52,500 nucleotides of DNA, taken from assembly GCA_963575745.1 (NCBI GenBank), contig CAUYUJ010015260.1:897908-950407 (forward strand), written 5' to 3'. Position numbers and translations under genes: made by a program. Under the pieces are notes generated by a model. It searched no databases. It saw nothing but the letters and a program-made list of their open reading frames with translations, and was not told the DNA's origin. Origin of the DNA: Prorocentrum cordatum (taxonomy: Eukaryota; Sar; Dinophyceae; Prorocentrales; Prorocentraceae). The stretch's first letter is position 1. Each line of letters begins with the position of its first letter. Positions 21,240 to 30,605 of this stretch are shown here, piece by piece.

Positions 21240-21820
21240 CAGTCGATCCCCTATTCGAGCACGGCCTCGGCTCGCGGGGCCGGCGGGTCGCGCACGGCTC
21301 GGCGGACACGATCTGCGAGGACGGGGGGGGGGAACGGCGGCGGCTGGGCGGTGGCGCAGCCGGGCGAGCCCCCCGCCCAGAGGACGCCGCGCAGGCGGCG
21401 GCCCGCGTACGCGGGGACGCGGCGCCGCCGCCGCCCCCCCTGAGCGCACCCCCCCCTGCCCCTCCCCTGTCCCTCCCCTCCCTCCTCTCCCTCCCTCGTG
21501 TCCCTCTTCCTCCCTCCCTCGCCTTTCCCCCCCCCCCCCCCCCCCCTTGTTCCCCCCTCCCTTTCCTTTCTGTCCCCTCCTCCTCCCCTCCGCGCCCTCT
21601 CTCATCCCTCCCTCCTCTCTGTCCTCCCTTCCCTCCCTGCTTTCTGTCCTTCCCTCCATGCCTCCTCCCTCTTGTCCGGCCCGTCCTCCCTCCCCCCCTT
21701 TTGCCCCTCCCCTCCCTCCCTCCCGCCCGCCCCTTCCCCCCTTCTTTCCCTGCCCGTCCATGCCTCTCACCACGGACCAGGCGTCAGAGGATCCATACCG
21801 CGGCCCTTGACTAATTGTTC
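21240..21820. other. GC-rich block and pyrimidine tract
   Basis: 21240-21430 is very GC-rich. 21435-21770 is almost pure C/T on the plus strand, including a long C run at about 21530. Open frames (Pro/Ser/Leu one way, Gly/Glu/Arg the other) are composition artefacts. Confidence 0.6.
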
Positions 21821-22109
21821 CTCCCTTTTTCCCGGAAAGGACTGCGGCCCAGTACAGTGCCGTTTTTATTACATGCTCCGCGTGCGGGTACTAAAAGCAA
21901 CGATGAGTTAATGCATCAATCTATTCATATATTGATCATGTATTCAAATTCCAATGTCAAACAAAAATCCCATGTATTAAACATTGCCCTGTAATCTCTT
22001 TTAGCTGTTCCCCGGCCTCGACTCGAGGTTGGCCGGCGAATTGAATCTGCGGCAGATATCGAGGTCGAGGTGGGCCAGCGATCTATTGTTCGATGATGTA
22101 CCAAGCGAA

Positions 22110-22420
22110 GCGCTGGTTTTGACATTCTGATGGATAAAGCACGCGGTAAAGTACGCATTTTCGTTTGTTGCGAAGGGTTCGAGCGAAACGCTTGCTTTGC
22201 ATTATCTGTTGAGGATGTCTCAAGCGAAACGTTTGTTTTGCGCTATAGTTCGTTCCTCTCCTGGGACCAGAATTCAAAGGATCTCTCTGGTGAAATGCTT
22301 TTTTTTCAGGTGCCCAGTACTTGAGGATGCCTCGAGCGAGACGCTTGGTTTCCCGCCTCCAGGTTGCCCAGGCAGATGTCTAACATCAGGATTTGCTGAG
22401 GATGTCTCGTCTCGTCTCGC
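22110..22420. repeat. Tandem units GGATGTCTCAAGCGAAACG
   Basis: About five imperfect units carry GAGGATGTCTCAAGCGAAAC, then GTTTGTTTTGCG. It is the best preserved array of the family also found at 9835, 11810 and 14290. Confidence 0.65.
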
Positions 22421-22679
22421 TTCGGAACTGAGTCGGATTTTGATCTCGAGCTGATTGTCATCGAGAACTAAGGAACACCTAACACTAACAACATGACGAA
22501 GGCGAGGCCTCACTTAGGTCCCCGTCTTCGCAGTAGGGATCACACATCTGGGCGGTTTGGTCTGATGCATCAGCAGCACTCTATCCCTAATGCATTTGGT
22601 CCTTCTAAAGGTCCCCTCTCAAAGGGTTCGGGGTATTCTGGTTATCACTGAAGGATCGCCCAACACCTTTCGATAGCAA

Positions 22680-22945
22680 CCAGCTCTGGGCCAATTATGC
22701 GCTCAGGCAGCTGGAGCTCAAGGTCCAGATCAGTTCGGTCAGGATTCGGATGCTCAGGGAGACTGGATCCACAACGCTCTAGAGCACAACGCCTTTTATC
22801 GCGCATTGACGCGTCTACTGTTAGCAAGGCACATCGCAGCGCAATATGTGGCATGGCGCATTACGATTCATAGTTTCAGCATTCGAGTTGCCCGTCGCTT
22901 TGGCAGGTGTCTTGGCAGCGCAGCCACGCCTCGGAGTTCTAAAAA
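22680..22945 (+). repeat. Dispersed repeat family R1, copy F
   Basis: It aligns with copy A through TCAGGCAGCTGGAGCTCAAG, GGATCCACAACGCTCTAGAG and CAGGTGTCTTGGCAGCG. The 3' end is diverged. Confidence 0.6.
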
Positions 22946-24017
22946 ATTCTTCGGGCGCGAAGCGCACGCGGCGTCATCACATTCTCTCGTTGTGATTCTC
23001 CGAGTGCTCTGTCTACTGTATGTTCCGCGCTCTGTCTGTCCACGCACCGCCTGGTGTACGACTCGGGGAGGGAGGAGTGTCGGAAACTGGCGCCTATTCA
23101 TCGCCAGTGGCGGGCGGCTTCTCAATCCCAGAACTTTTGTGAGGGTCGGGGACGACGTCGGGGTGGTGTGGTGTATACTTGTCTCCCCGTGTCCCCAGGG
23201 AAACAACGAAGAATGTATACACCAGGATCCCATATACACCAGGATCCGCTTTCCTGTGCGAGATTCAGTGTGAGGCCAGAAAAAGGGGTCGGTGTATAGA
23301 GTTCGGTTCCCTAGAGTCGTCGAGAATGCCTGCCCACGCCGCGTCGAGTCAGGGGCACCAGGGCCGGCCCGCTGCTCAAGGCGGCTACGACCCCATGGAG
23401 TTTGACTGACAGGGGGTTGGAGGTCGCAGGCCGACGCTATGTTTTATGTCGCGCATGTCCTCCTACGGGGGGAACGTACAGCAAGTAGTCAAAACATAGT
23501 CAGGGGACAATGGTTCCATCATGTTTGCGTGTTTTGTTGTAGCATTTGTTGGCTATGTTTTATTTCCCCTCCAAAGAATGTCCAAACACAGTCAGGGGAT
23601 TATGCTTCTTGAATGTTTGATCATTTTTGGATTATTTCTGGACTATCTTTAAATTTTCCTTCAAATCTGCATCTAGGGGGACACGCCCGACCTAACACTA
23701 AATGTGGAACCGTTCGCGGCTGGGCAGATGGGCCCTCCGCAAGGGCGGACCGCTATCGACGAGCCACACTGCAGTGGAAACCCACGCGAAAAAAACACCC
23801 GGTTTGCCTCCAGGGTGAGGCACGTGAGGAGGAAAAGGTACCCATACCTCTACCCTCCCCTCGTTTTCCCCTTTTTGGGCCTCCTGGGCCTCCGTCGTCG
23901 CCACCGCTGGATTCGCCTGGAAATCCTAGTCTGAACGCACCCCAGGAGAGGTCCGGGGAGTAGCGGTATCGGTACCTTTTGGTGTCCCCAGAGGCGATCG
24001 TTTTTTCATTCCTTGTT
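22946..24017. other. Spacer with small direct repeats
   Basis: No gene is recognisable. Two short direct repeats are visible: TACACCAGGATCC twice at 23218-23246, and ACATAGTCAGGGGA / ACACAGTCAGGGGA about 100 bp apart at 23495 and 23586. Otherwise nothing I can assign. Confidence 0.4.
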
Positions 24018-24250
24018 TCGTCGATCGGCGCGGGCCCTCGCCCACCCCCACCCCCTTGCCCTCCCTCATGGAGTAGATCTTGGCTGTTTTGGGCGCCTGT
24101 TTCGGGCAGGTGGGTCTCCCTCCCCATTGGGGCGCACTGTCGCAAACAGACGCGCTAAGCAGAGGTCCGGAGCCAGACCACCCCTTCCCCTCCCCCCTCT
24201 CTTCGCTCAATGTCGAAACGCCGAATAAAAACACGCTCACACGGGTGACC
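24018..24250 (+). repeat. Dispersed repeat R3, copy 1
   Basis: Shares GATCGGCGCGGGC, GAGTAGATCTTGGCTGTTTT, CCGGAGCCAGACC and AATGTCGAAACGCCGAATAA-like blocks with 45275-45535. It runs into R2 copy 2. Non-coding. Confidence 0.6.
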
Positions 24251-24410
24251 TGTGTTTATTGTGTTTCGATGGTTCTGCTATGGACGGCGTGACGTTCCCA
24301 CACCAAAAGTCAATGGACGGGCCGTGGTCTCAGAATTGGGTATCTTGTGGAAGGTTTCTTGTGGCTGAGCTCCTACTGCATTTCCTCGCAGATCGGAAAT
24401 CCAGATCATC
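24245..24410 (+). repeat. Dispersed repeat R2, copy 2
   Basis: A match to 19915-20095 over TTTCGATGGTTCTGCTATGG, TTCCCACACCAAAAGTC and GGAAGGTTTCTTGTGG. Confidence 0.55.
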
Positions 24411-25009
24411 CACCAACGGCCACGCATTCGATGACATCCAGCCCAGGTTGGCTCTGGGTTAATCATTCAACTCCTGCGTCATCCCATAACGGTGCGCCGT
24501 GGAGCATTGTACGCAAGCAGCTCGAATGGAGATTGTGCGCCTCCTTGAGGTGGGCAGTGTACATCACCCGGCCATATATCAGAGGTCCGTGCAGGAGGGG
24601 ATTCTCTTCCGCCGACAGGGGCCCCAATCTGCTCGAGGTGAAGCCTTCAGGCCGACGCGACTTGGCCTGGCTTACGCGGCAAAGCCGCACGGGCTGAGGC
24701 TCGACAGAGTCGGCGGGCACATCCGTCCAGATTGGTGCCTCTTCTCAAGGGGGGAAGACACCGTGACCCGATGATTGGCGTTCACTGTACGGCCCTGGGC
24801 GTTTACTAGACGGCCATGCCCTGTTCGATTCCCTTCTGTGGGTGCGTTTACTACACGGCTTCGCGTTTCGGGGTGATTCTTTTGGGGGTGGTTGTTCTTC
24901 CTCCCCCCTCGCAGGATCCACGTGTTCATCCTGGTGCATGGCTTCAAGGGCTGCTCCTTCGACATGCGCCTTATCAAGATCGGCGACGAGCGAGGGGGGG
25001 AAGTGAGAA
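24411..25009. other. Spacer without recognisable gene
   Basis: Several short frames, none with a recognisable signature. GTTTACTAGACGGCC and GTTTACTACACGGCT at about 24799 and 24846 form a short direct repeat. Confidence 0.35.
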
Positions 25010-25470
25010 GGGGCGGGCCTTCTCAGAAGGCTCGGAAGTCCCCCGGGCTTCTGCAAAGTCTTCTGAGCCTTTCCCGGAGATAGAACAACTTTTCAGATTG
25101 CGCGAGGGCTTCCGAGAAGTCCCGCCGCCTTCTGAGAAGGCCTTTCCTGAAGAAGCAACACGCGGCAAAAAACATCAATGTGTGACGGTCCGCGCGGATT
25201 TCTTGGATCTGAGCTGGGCCCCCCTCGGCGCGCGGAGCGTGCCGGGGGGCGACGCCGGACGCGCCGCCAGGGGGGCCCAGGGCAGATCCACGAAATCCGC
25301 GCGGAGTTCCACAAGTTTACGTCCATGCCGTGCTTTTCGGCTTCGAGGAACTGCGGTCGGGAATCGTACCCGCGGGGGGCGGCGCCAGACGCGCCGCCAG
25401 GGGGCCTGGGGCAGATCCCAGAACTCCGAGAGGAGCGTGGGAAGTTTATGTTTGTGCCGCTTTTGCTCCG
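25010..25470. repeat. R4 composite repeat: AGAAGG palindromes and GATTTCTTGGATC units
   Basis: 25015-25150 holds CCTTCTCAGAAGG-type palindromes like 11130-11290. 25187-25260 holds CGCGGATTTCTTGGATCTG. About 25270-25300 carries the inverted relative CAGATCCACGAAATCCGCGC, so the units form an inverted pair. Confidence 0.6.
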
Positions 25471-25659
25471 TGGACATTCTTTGGCCAGTTTGGGCGGCCT
25501 GAGCTGTGTGTGTACCGTGCTCGGTTCCCCTGGTAAGAAGATCGCATCCTACGACGCAAGTTCATTCGTGAGGCAAGTGACCTGCAGGTCCCCTAGCACG
25601 CCTAACCAATGGGCTTTCCAGAGAGGTGCGGAGGCCGCCCTCGACAGCAGCGGGCGCAG

Positions 25660-26146
25660 TCGGCAAGGGTGCCATCGATGGCGCGAAGTTATTCGCGCTT
25701 CGCGCTTCGGCTCCGATATCCCTCCTCGTCCTCCCCTTCTCCCCTGGGAGGCGGCGCGAGAGCGCGACGTTGTTCGCACCCCTCGCGCGTCGCGCCGCGC
25801 GACGCGCGAAGCCGGGAGTCCCTGGTCCGTGGACCGCTCCTCCTCGGCCTTCCCCCCCCCCCGCGCTCGCCGCCGACGAGAGCTGCGTCTCGGCGCTCTT
25901 CCCCTCGGCCCTCTGCCTCTGCTCCGAGGCGGCCCGCCCCGGCCCGGGGGGCCTCCCGGTGGGCAGGGGCCGCCGGGGAGGCCCGCGGGAGGGAGCGGCG
26001 GGGGAGAGGCGCCAGCGGCAGCCGCGGGGGGGCCGACGCTGCCGGCGCCGCTGTCCAAGGGCGCCCTCGAGGGCGCGAAGTTCTTCGCGCCTCGCGCTGC
26101 GGCTCCGCTGTCCCTCCTCGTCCTCCCCTGCTCCCATGGGAGGCTC
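25660..26146. repeat. GC-rich duplicated block
   Basis: GGCGCGAAGTTATTCGCGCT at about 25680 and GGCGCGAAGTTCTTCGCGCC at about 26074 head two related stretches of about 75 bp. A third related piece (GAGAGCGCGACGTTGTTCGC) occurs at about 25755 and 26350. The long frames here derive from repeats. Confidence 0.55.
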
Positions 26147-26342
26147 GGGCCGGACGAAAGGGGGGGGGGTTGGGGAAAGGGGGGGTTACGAAATCTGCTG
26201 CATGCAGCTGGTTTCGGCCCCACCGAGGGGCCCACTCCTCGATACATCGTCGCCTCTGGCGCCGGGAGGCGCCGGGGAAATCAGCTGCGTGAGCTGATTC
26301 TCAATACCCCCCGTTGCTATCCCCCGCTTTCGCCCGACCCCA
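26147..26342. repeat. Foldback-type repeat, copy 1
   Basis: About 195 bp from GGCCGGACGAAAGGGGG to CCGCTTTCGCCCGACC, whose ends are rough inverses of each other. Inside are the palindromes CTGCATGCAG and AATCAGCTGCGTGAGCTGAT. The second copy lies at 26812-27006. Confidence 0.6.
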
Positions 26343-26408
26343 GAGGCGGCGCGAGAGCGCGACGTTGTTCGCACCCTTCGCGCTCCGCGCCGCGCGAAGC
26401 GCGAAGAT

Positions 26409-26570
26409 TCAGGAGGGGGAAAAACACACAGACACAATTCATCGTTGATTCCTAAGAAAATATAGGAAAATATGGGAATTGGGCGGGAAGACAAAAACCC
26501 AGAAAATATGTGAAAATATTGGGAATCTTTTTATTTGTGTATTTATTTGTGCGTCCCAGGGCCCCTTCAA
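26409..26570 (+). repeat. Dispersed repeat R5, copy 1
   Basis: Starts near AGGAGGGGGAAAAACACAC, includes AAATATGGGAATTGGGCGGG and ends near TTTGTGCGTCCCAGGGCCCC. Related copies lie at 27203-27366 and, diverged, at 28075-28205. Copies 1 and 2 each follow a foldback copy, so the pair was probably duplicated together. Confidence 0.6.
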
Positions 26571-26811
26571 AGTTGGGAGCCCTTGGCCAGCGACCGCCGC
26601 GGGGGGGCGGAGGCTGCCAGCGCCGCTGTCTCTGCGGAGCCGGGCGCCGCTCCGCGAGGCCCCGCCGGAGGGGGAGAGCAAAAGCCGACCCCTCGGCCGA
26701 CTCCATCGGGAGCCTCGAGGCAGGGATCAGTGCAGAAGACCTGCGTTGCAGTTTTTCTTTTCCTGCATTGCAGCTTCTTTTCCTGCATTGCAGTTTTTGG
26801 TTTCCTGCTAA

Positions 26812-27006
26812 CCCTGGCCGGACGAAAGGGTTTTTTTGGGAAAGGGGGGGTTACGAAATTTGCTGCATGCAGCTGGTTTCGGCCCCACCGAGCTAGGGGC
26901 CCATCACTCGATGCACAGGCGCGTCCCGGCGCTGGGAGGCGCCGGGAAAATCAGCTACGTGAGCTGATTCTCAAACCTCCCGTTGCTATCCCCCCCTTTC
27001 GCCCGA
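26812..27006. repeat. Foldback-type repeat, copy 2
   Basis: Similar to 26147-26342 throughout (GCATGCAGCTGGTTTCGGCC, GGGAGGCGCCGG, CGTGAGCTGATTCTCAA). Confidence 0.6.
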
Positions 27007-27202
27007 CCCGAGCGACGGGGGGAGGGTTGGCGGAGAGGCACCCGGCTGGGCGCGAGAGCCCCCTCCGCCCGTGCGTGGTACGTCCCTGCAGGCTCCTCTG
27101 GCGTGCCTGCGTTCCGCGGGGGGGCGCCGGCGTCCCCCGGCGCTGCAGCCGCTCGAGTCGCCACGCACCAAGCCCCCGCAGCCCAATCCGAGACCCGCAA
27201 TT

Positions 27203-27366
27203 TTCAGGAGGGAAGAAAGCACACACACAAAGAGTAGTCGATTCCCCAGAAAGTGTGGGAGACTATGGGAAGTTGGGGGGAGACAAGAACCCAGAACATA
27301 TGGGAAAATATGGGGAATATTTTTATTTGTGTGTATTTATTTGTGTGTCCCAGGTCCCCTTCAAAT
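27203..27366 (+). repeat. Dispersed repeat R5, copy 2
   Basis: Matches copy 1 through AGGAGGGAAGAAAGCACAC, ATATGGGAAAATATGGGG and TTTGTGTGTCCCAGGTCCCC. Confidence 0.6.
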
Positions 27367-28074
27367 TTGCCCTCCATTTCCAGGAGGGGGGGTCGGGGAA
27401 CGTTGAAAAACAACATGGAACCCGTACCCTCCCCAACCCGAAGTTCGGGTGTCTTCGGCTTGGGTTTCGGGTGGTCTGGTAGGTAGTCAGCCGCGGAAGG
27501 GGGAGGCAGTCAAGGTGGCAACGATAGTCAGGCGATCGCAAACATGAATCCATTGGGCATTGGGCAGATCGGTCAGTGGAGCCCAGGCAACGCCAGTTAG
27601 GATAGGGATCGGTGACACGATGCTCATTGGACGATCTGGATATTTCAGGCGATGGCAAACATGGATCTGGGGGCGTGGATTAGCGTCGGGTTCCGTTTTC
27701 ACTGGAAATCGCGGATTTCCGCCGCCGAGCGAGGCGGCACCGGCCGCTTTTTGGGGAGGACACCTCCCCCGATGCATGGGTTTGGCGACCGCGCTCCAAG
27801 TCCATGGATCGCTAATCCGTGCTTGCGCGCCCCCGAGATAGGAGGGATGTGCATAGGGGGAGATGCATCGACCCCCAATCGCCCATGTGTTGCCGAGGGG
27901 GGCCCGATAGCCCCAGCCTGCCCAGGAAGGTGCGGAATCACTGTCGGGGTCGGTCCTATCGCCGATCTGTTGGCGATGTGTATGCGATTCCAGGTCGATG
28001 TTTCCCCCCCCCCCCCCCCCCCTTTGCCTATCCTCCCTTATCGCTGCCCCTCAGGAAGTCGAGGTGGAGGAGAG
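27367..28074. other. Spacer without recognisable gene
   Basis: The stretch is rich in GATCGG- and GGCGATGG-type words with one long C run near 28000-28022. No family signature is seen in either strand's open frames. Confidence 0.35.
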
Positions 28075-28205
28075 CAGTCAGGAGGGAACAAACTAAGAAT
28101 CGCAGACAAAAAGAACTGTCGATTCCCTGGGAAGGATTGGAACATATGGGATGTGGGGGGGGAGACGAAATTCTGGAACATATGGAAGATGTGGGGAATC
28201 CAGGG
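28075..28205 (+). repeat. Dispersed repeat R5, copy 3 (diverged)
   Basis: Shares CAGGAGGGAACAAAC, TCGATTCCCTGGGAAGG and GGAACATATGG-type blocks with copies 1 and 2. The 5' part also resembles 48867-48885. Confidence 0.45.
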
Positions 28206-28444
28206 TTTTGCGTCAGTTTATTCGCAGGGGTCGGCCTGAACGGTGTTTTGGCGATTACGTGAGCCGTCTTCGTTTCGATATCGTTTTGCAGCAGAGGCGA
28301 ACTGGAGACAACAATTTGCGAAAACGAAAACAGAACGACAACAAACAACACGGTTCAGGTCGATCCTTTTTTATTCGTGGGTCCTTGGGCCCCTTTCAGT
28401 TCGGTAGCAAATCATGGGAGCCTGGTATACCCTCTGAGTTCCGT

Positions 28445-28575
28445 CTTCAGCGTCGATTAGCTTCGATTAACGCCGATTCGGGTCTGGGAGTCGATGAGCT
28501 GACGCTGATTTAGCGTCGGTGTGCGTCGATCCCGCGTCGATCAGCGACGACTGGCGCCGATTAGCGTCGACACGC
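28445..28575. repeat. Short-unit array CGTCGATTAGCG
   Basis: Imperfect 10-12 bp units (CGTCGATTAGC, CGCCGATTCGG, CGTCGATCAGC). The style resembles the 11-bp arrays at 45588 and 50775. Confidence 0.6.
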
Positions 28576-28594
28576 AAACGCCGACAAGATGGTA

Positions 28595-28770
28595 CGGGAG
28601 GGGCCCTGAAGAAGGAACCCTTTTCGTTGGGGAGGGGCTCCGCGTGCCTTAAGTGTTTCACAGCTTGCCTCAGGTGTTCCTCAGGTTTTCGATCGGAAAT
28701 CGAAGTTTAACTTGTGGAAAAAAGGGGCCTCGTTCCTTATTTAGGGTTCCTTAGGTCAAGGCCCCGACTG
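28595..28770. mobile_element. Mariner-like MITE family 1, copy 2
   Basis: A 176-bp copy with TA on both sides (28593-28594, 28771-28772). The left end is mutated (CGGGAGGGGCCCTGAAGAAG) and the right end is canonical (GGTCAAGGCCCCGACTG). The interior keeps CTTTTCGTTGGGGAGGGGCT. Confidence 0.75.
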
Positions 28771-28945
28771 TACGGGAGGCTCTCATGAGTTGCCGCCGAC
28801 GTTAAGGTCGTTCCCGGTGTACTCGTGCATCCCTGGGCCCCTTCAGAGCGGAGGGAGTGCCCACGGCTCCTGTCCGCCCAGAGGCTTTCCAGCCGCGCCG
28901 CTCGCGGCCCAGTCCAGGACGACAGAGCTGTGCTGCACCCCACGT

Positions 28946-29114
28946 GAGGAGGAGGAGGGGGAGGAGGAGGAGGACGAGGAGGAGCACGAGGAGGAGGAGG
29001 AGGAGGAGGAGGAGGAGGAGGAGGGGGAGGAGGAGGAGGGGGGAGGAGGAGGGGGAGGAGAAGGAGGACGAGGAGGAGCACGAGGAGGAGCACGAGGAGG
29101 AGGAGGAGGAGGAG
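28946..29114 (+). repeat. (GGA)n microsatellite, left half of insertion target
   Basis: The GGA array is interrupted by the 16-kb retroelement and resumes at 45177. The final AGGAG (29110-29114) is repeated at 45177-45181, as expected for a 5-bp target duplication. In GGA sequence this match alone is weak evidence. Confidence 0.8.
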
Positions 29115-29354
29115 ATGTTATAGTATCGGGAGTATAGCTCGCGCGCCGTTGCCTTTGGCCCAAGGCACGCGCGCCCGATTTGCCCGGACATTGCTTGTGT
29201 TCGCTATGTGCTGGAAAGATCATTACATCGATCTTATCCTATCCTATCCGTCCATTCCTCTTACTGAACCACCTCAGTACGATACCGGACGCTATTTGCC
29301 ATCCGCTTCCCATGGAATCGGATGCTATTTGAGTTACCAGGCTCACTTTCGACT
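29115..29354 (+). repeat. 5' LTR (240 bp)
   Basis: Identical in length to 44937-45176, with six substitutions and no indel. It has no canonical TG...CA termini in the register set by the primer site and flanks (ATGTT...CGACT). It contains a long hairpin region (GCGCGCC...GCCTTTGGCCCAAGGC...GCGCGC at 29141-29174) and three TATCC units at about 29235. The hairpin top resembles the spliced-leader end (see findings). No stop interrupts the frame that continues into Gag. Confidence 0.92.
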
Positions 29355-30429
29355 TGGTAGCGGAGCTGGCCGCACTCTCGTGTGGTCAGCTCTTGCTCTT
29401 CTCATCCTCATACTCTTCGGCACGATCCTCGTGACCACCTACCACCCTTCGCTACCACTCCCAGTACGTTTACGAGGATCTGTCCAAGAGCAAGAAGCAA
29501 CACGAGAGGTACGACGTCTAGACAACAACGTTGGTACCATATACGCTTCATCACTGCGCTACTACCAACCGCTCGGCAACGAGCCAAAAGCGCAATACTT
29601 GAAGCATGGGCGGAGAGATCCGCCAGATAGAGCGCCTCGGAGACTCAACAAGGCGCTACCCCAGCGCGGCAACGCGCCTAATAACCACCCCTATCTACAC
29701 AGCCTTGGGCTGGTTATATTCGCTATCATATGGTTCGCGCTGGGGGCAGCAATCGGACACATGCGCCGCGGAGAAAACAGCACCGATGGGCAAACACATG
29801 GCCCATACTGGGACCCTCAAGGCAACGTACCTTTTCGCGAGTACGTTTATGAGGTCAACGCATGGCTCAACGTCACTAGCGGACGTATGACGCCACAGGC
29901 CCAAGCGGCCGCCATACAACGCGGCCTAGGTGGCCTAGCGAGGACACTCGCCATGAGGGTACCACCTGACATTATAAACTATGGTGCTGACATCGATGGG
30001 GTCCACACAGACCCCCTGACCTACATCATGTTCCTCCTGAGCATGAAGTTCGGGCGCCTGGAAGATGAGCGCCAGCTCACTTCCGGCACACAGCTCATCG
30101 ACTTCCATGTGCCTCACGGAAAACGAATCGATGTCACTCTAACCCGATTCGAAATGGCCCGACTTGAGGCACAGTCGGTGGGATTCGACCTTCCCAACTT
30201 CCAGTTACTAACCACGATCCTGTTCCGCGCTTTAGGCGTCGGCAACCAGCGAGCCATGCAACTCTTACAGCCACTCAATCATCAAATGCCCCGAACTCAA
30301 CAACAGTATGATGAGTTGCCGGAGAGGATGCGTTCGATAGGCCACCTATCAGAACGGTCTCCTGGTAATATAGGATCTGTGTTTCGAAGGGAAGGGGATC
30401 TGGTGGTGGAAATTTCTACATTACCTTAA
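29206..30429 (+). CDS. gag: Gag with two N-terminal membrane segments
   Basis: The first ATG of this open frame is at 29206, inside the LTR. The frame has no upstream stop for at least 57 more bases. Two hydrophobic segments are visible: LVWSALALLILILFGTILV at about 29380-29440 and LGLVIFAIIWFALGAAIGH at about 29705-29760. The Gag core follows (NVPFREYVYEVNAW, MTPQAQAAAIQRGLGGLAR, TYIMFLLSMKFGRLEDERQL, QMPRTQQQYDELPERM), a type I know from dinoflagellate copia elements. Two GNRA hairpins at 29571 and 29664 encode LGNEP and RGNAP. The frame ends at 30427-30429, after which the protein reading moves to another frame, so the stop is probably a lesion. Real start uncertain: it could lie between the two hydrophobic segments. 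Confidence 0.75.
   Translation: MCWKDHYIDLILSYPSIPLTEPPQYDTGRYLPSASHGIGCYLSYQAHFRLGSGAGRTLVWSALALLILILFGTILVTTYHPSLPLPVRLRGSVQEQEATREVRRLDNNVGTIYASSLRYYQPLGNEPKAQYLKHGRRDPPDRAPRRLNKALPQRGNAPNNHPYLHSLGLVIFAIIWFALGAAIGHMRRGENSTDGQTHGPYWDPQGNVPFREYVYEVNAWLNVTSGRMTPQAQAAAIQRGLGGLARTLAMRVPPDIINYGADIDGVHTDPLTYIMFLLSMKFGRLEDERQLTSGTQLIDFHVPHGKRIDVTLTRFEMARLEAQSVGFDLPNFQLLTTILFRALGVGNQRAMQLLQPLNHQMPRTQQQYDELPERMRSIGHLSERSPGNIGSVFRREGDLVVEISTLP
29355..29366 (+). promoter_or_regulatory. Primer-binding site (initiator-Met tRNA type)
   Basis: TGGTAGCGGAGC begins at the first base after the LTR. It resembles the complement of the 3' end of eukaryotic initiator methionine tRNA (TGGTAGCAGAGC / TGGTATCAGAGC type), the usual primer of copia elements. 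It would prime minus-strand DNA synthesis. Confidence 0.85.
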
Positions 30430-30605
30430 CCACTGAAGCCCAGCCTTGAAACGGGCCCTCAAGCATATGGGCCGACGATCCTGGAGAATCTACTGCTTCA
30501 TTAGCAGGGGATCGACCACAACCAAGTTGGGCAACCAGCCCTCCTTCCAGAGAACCTCAACCACACCGTTCTCTGTGGGGTGAATCAAACCCCCTTACCG
30601 ACGGC

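Noticed and set aside
20572-21810. 412-codon plus-strand frame
   Set aside because: The second half is translation of a C/T-rich tract and the first half shows no recognisable fold.
25178-27482. Two long plus-strand frames (425 and 315 codons)
   Set aside because: They consist of duplicated GC-rich repeats, foldback elements and R5 copies. Repeats in the DNA explain the open frames.
29110-29114. AGGAG target duplication as independent proof of insertion
   Set aside because: Inside a GGA array a 5-bp match is expected anyway. Boundaries rest on the LTRs and primer site instead.
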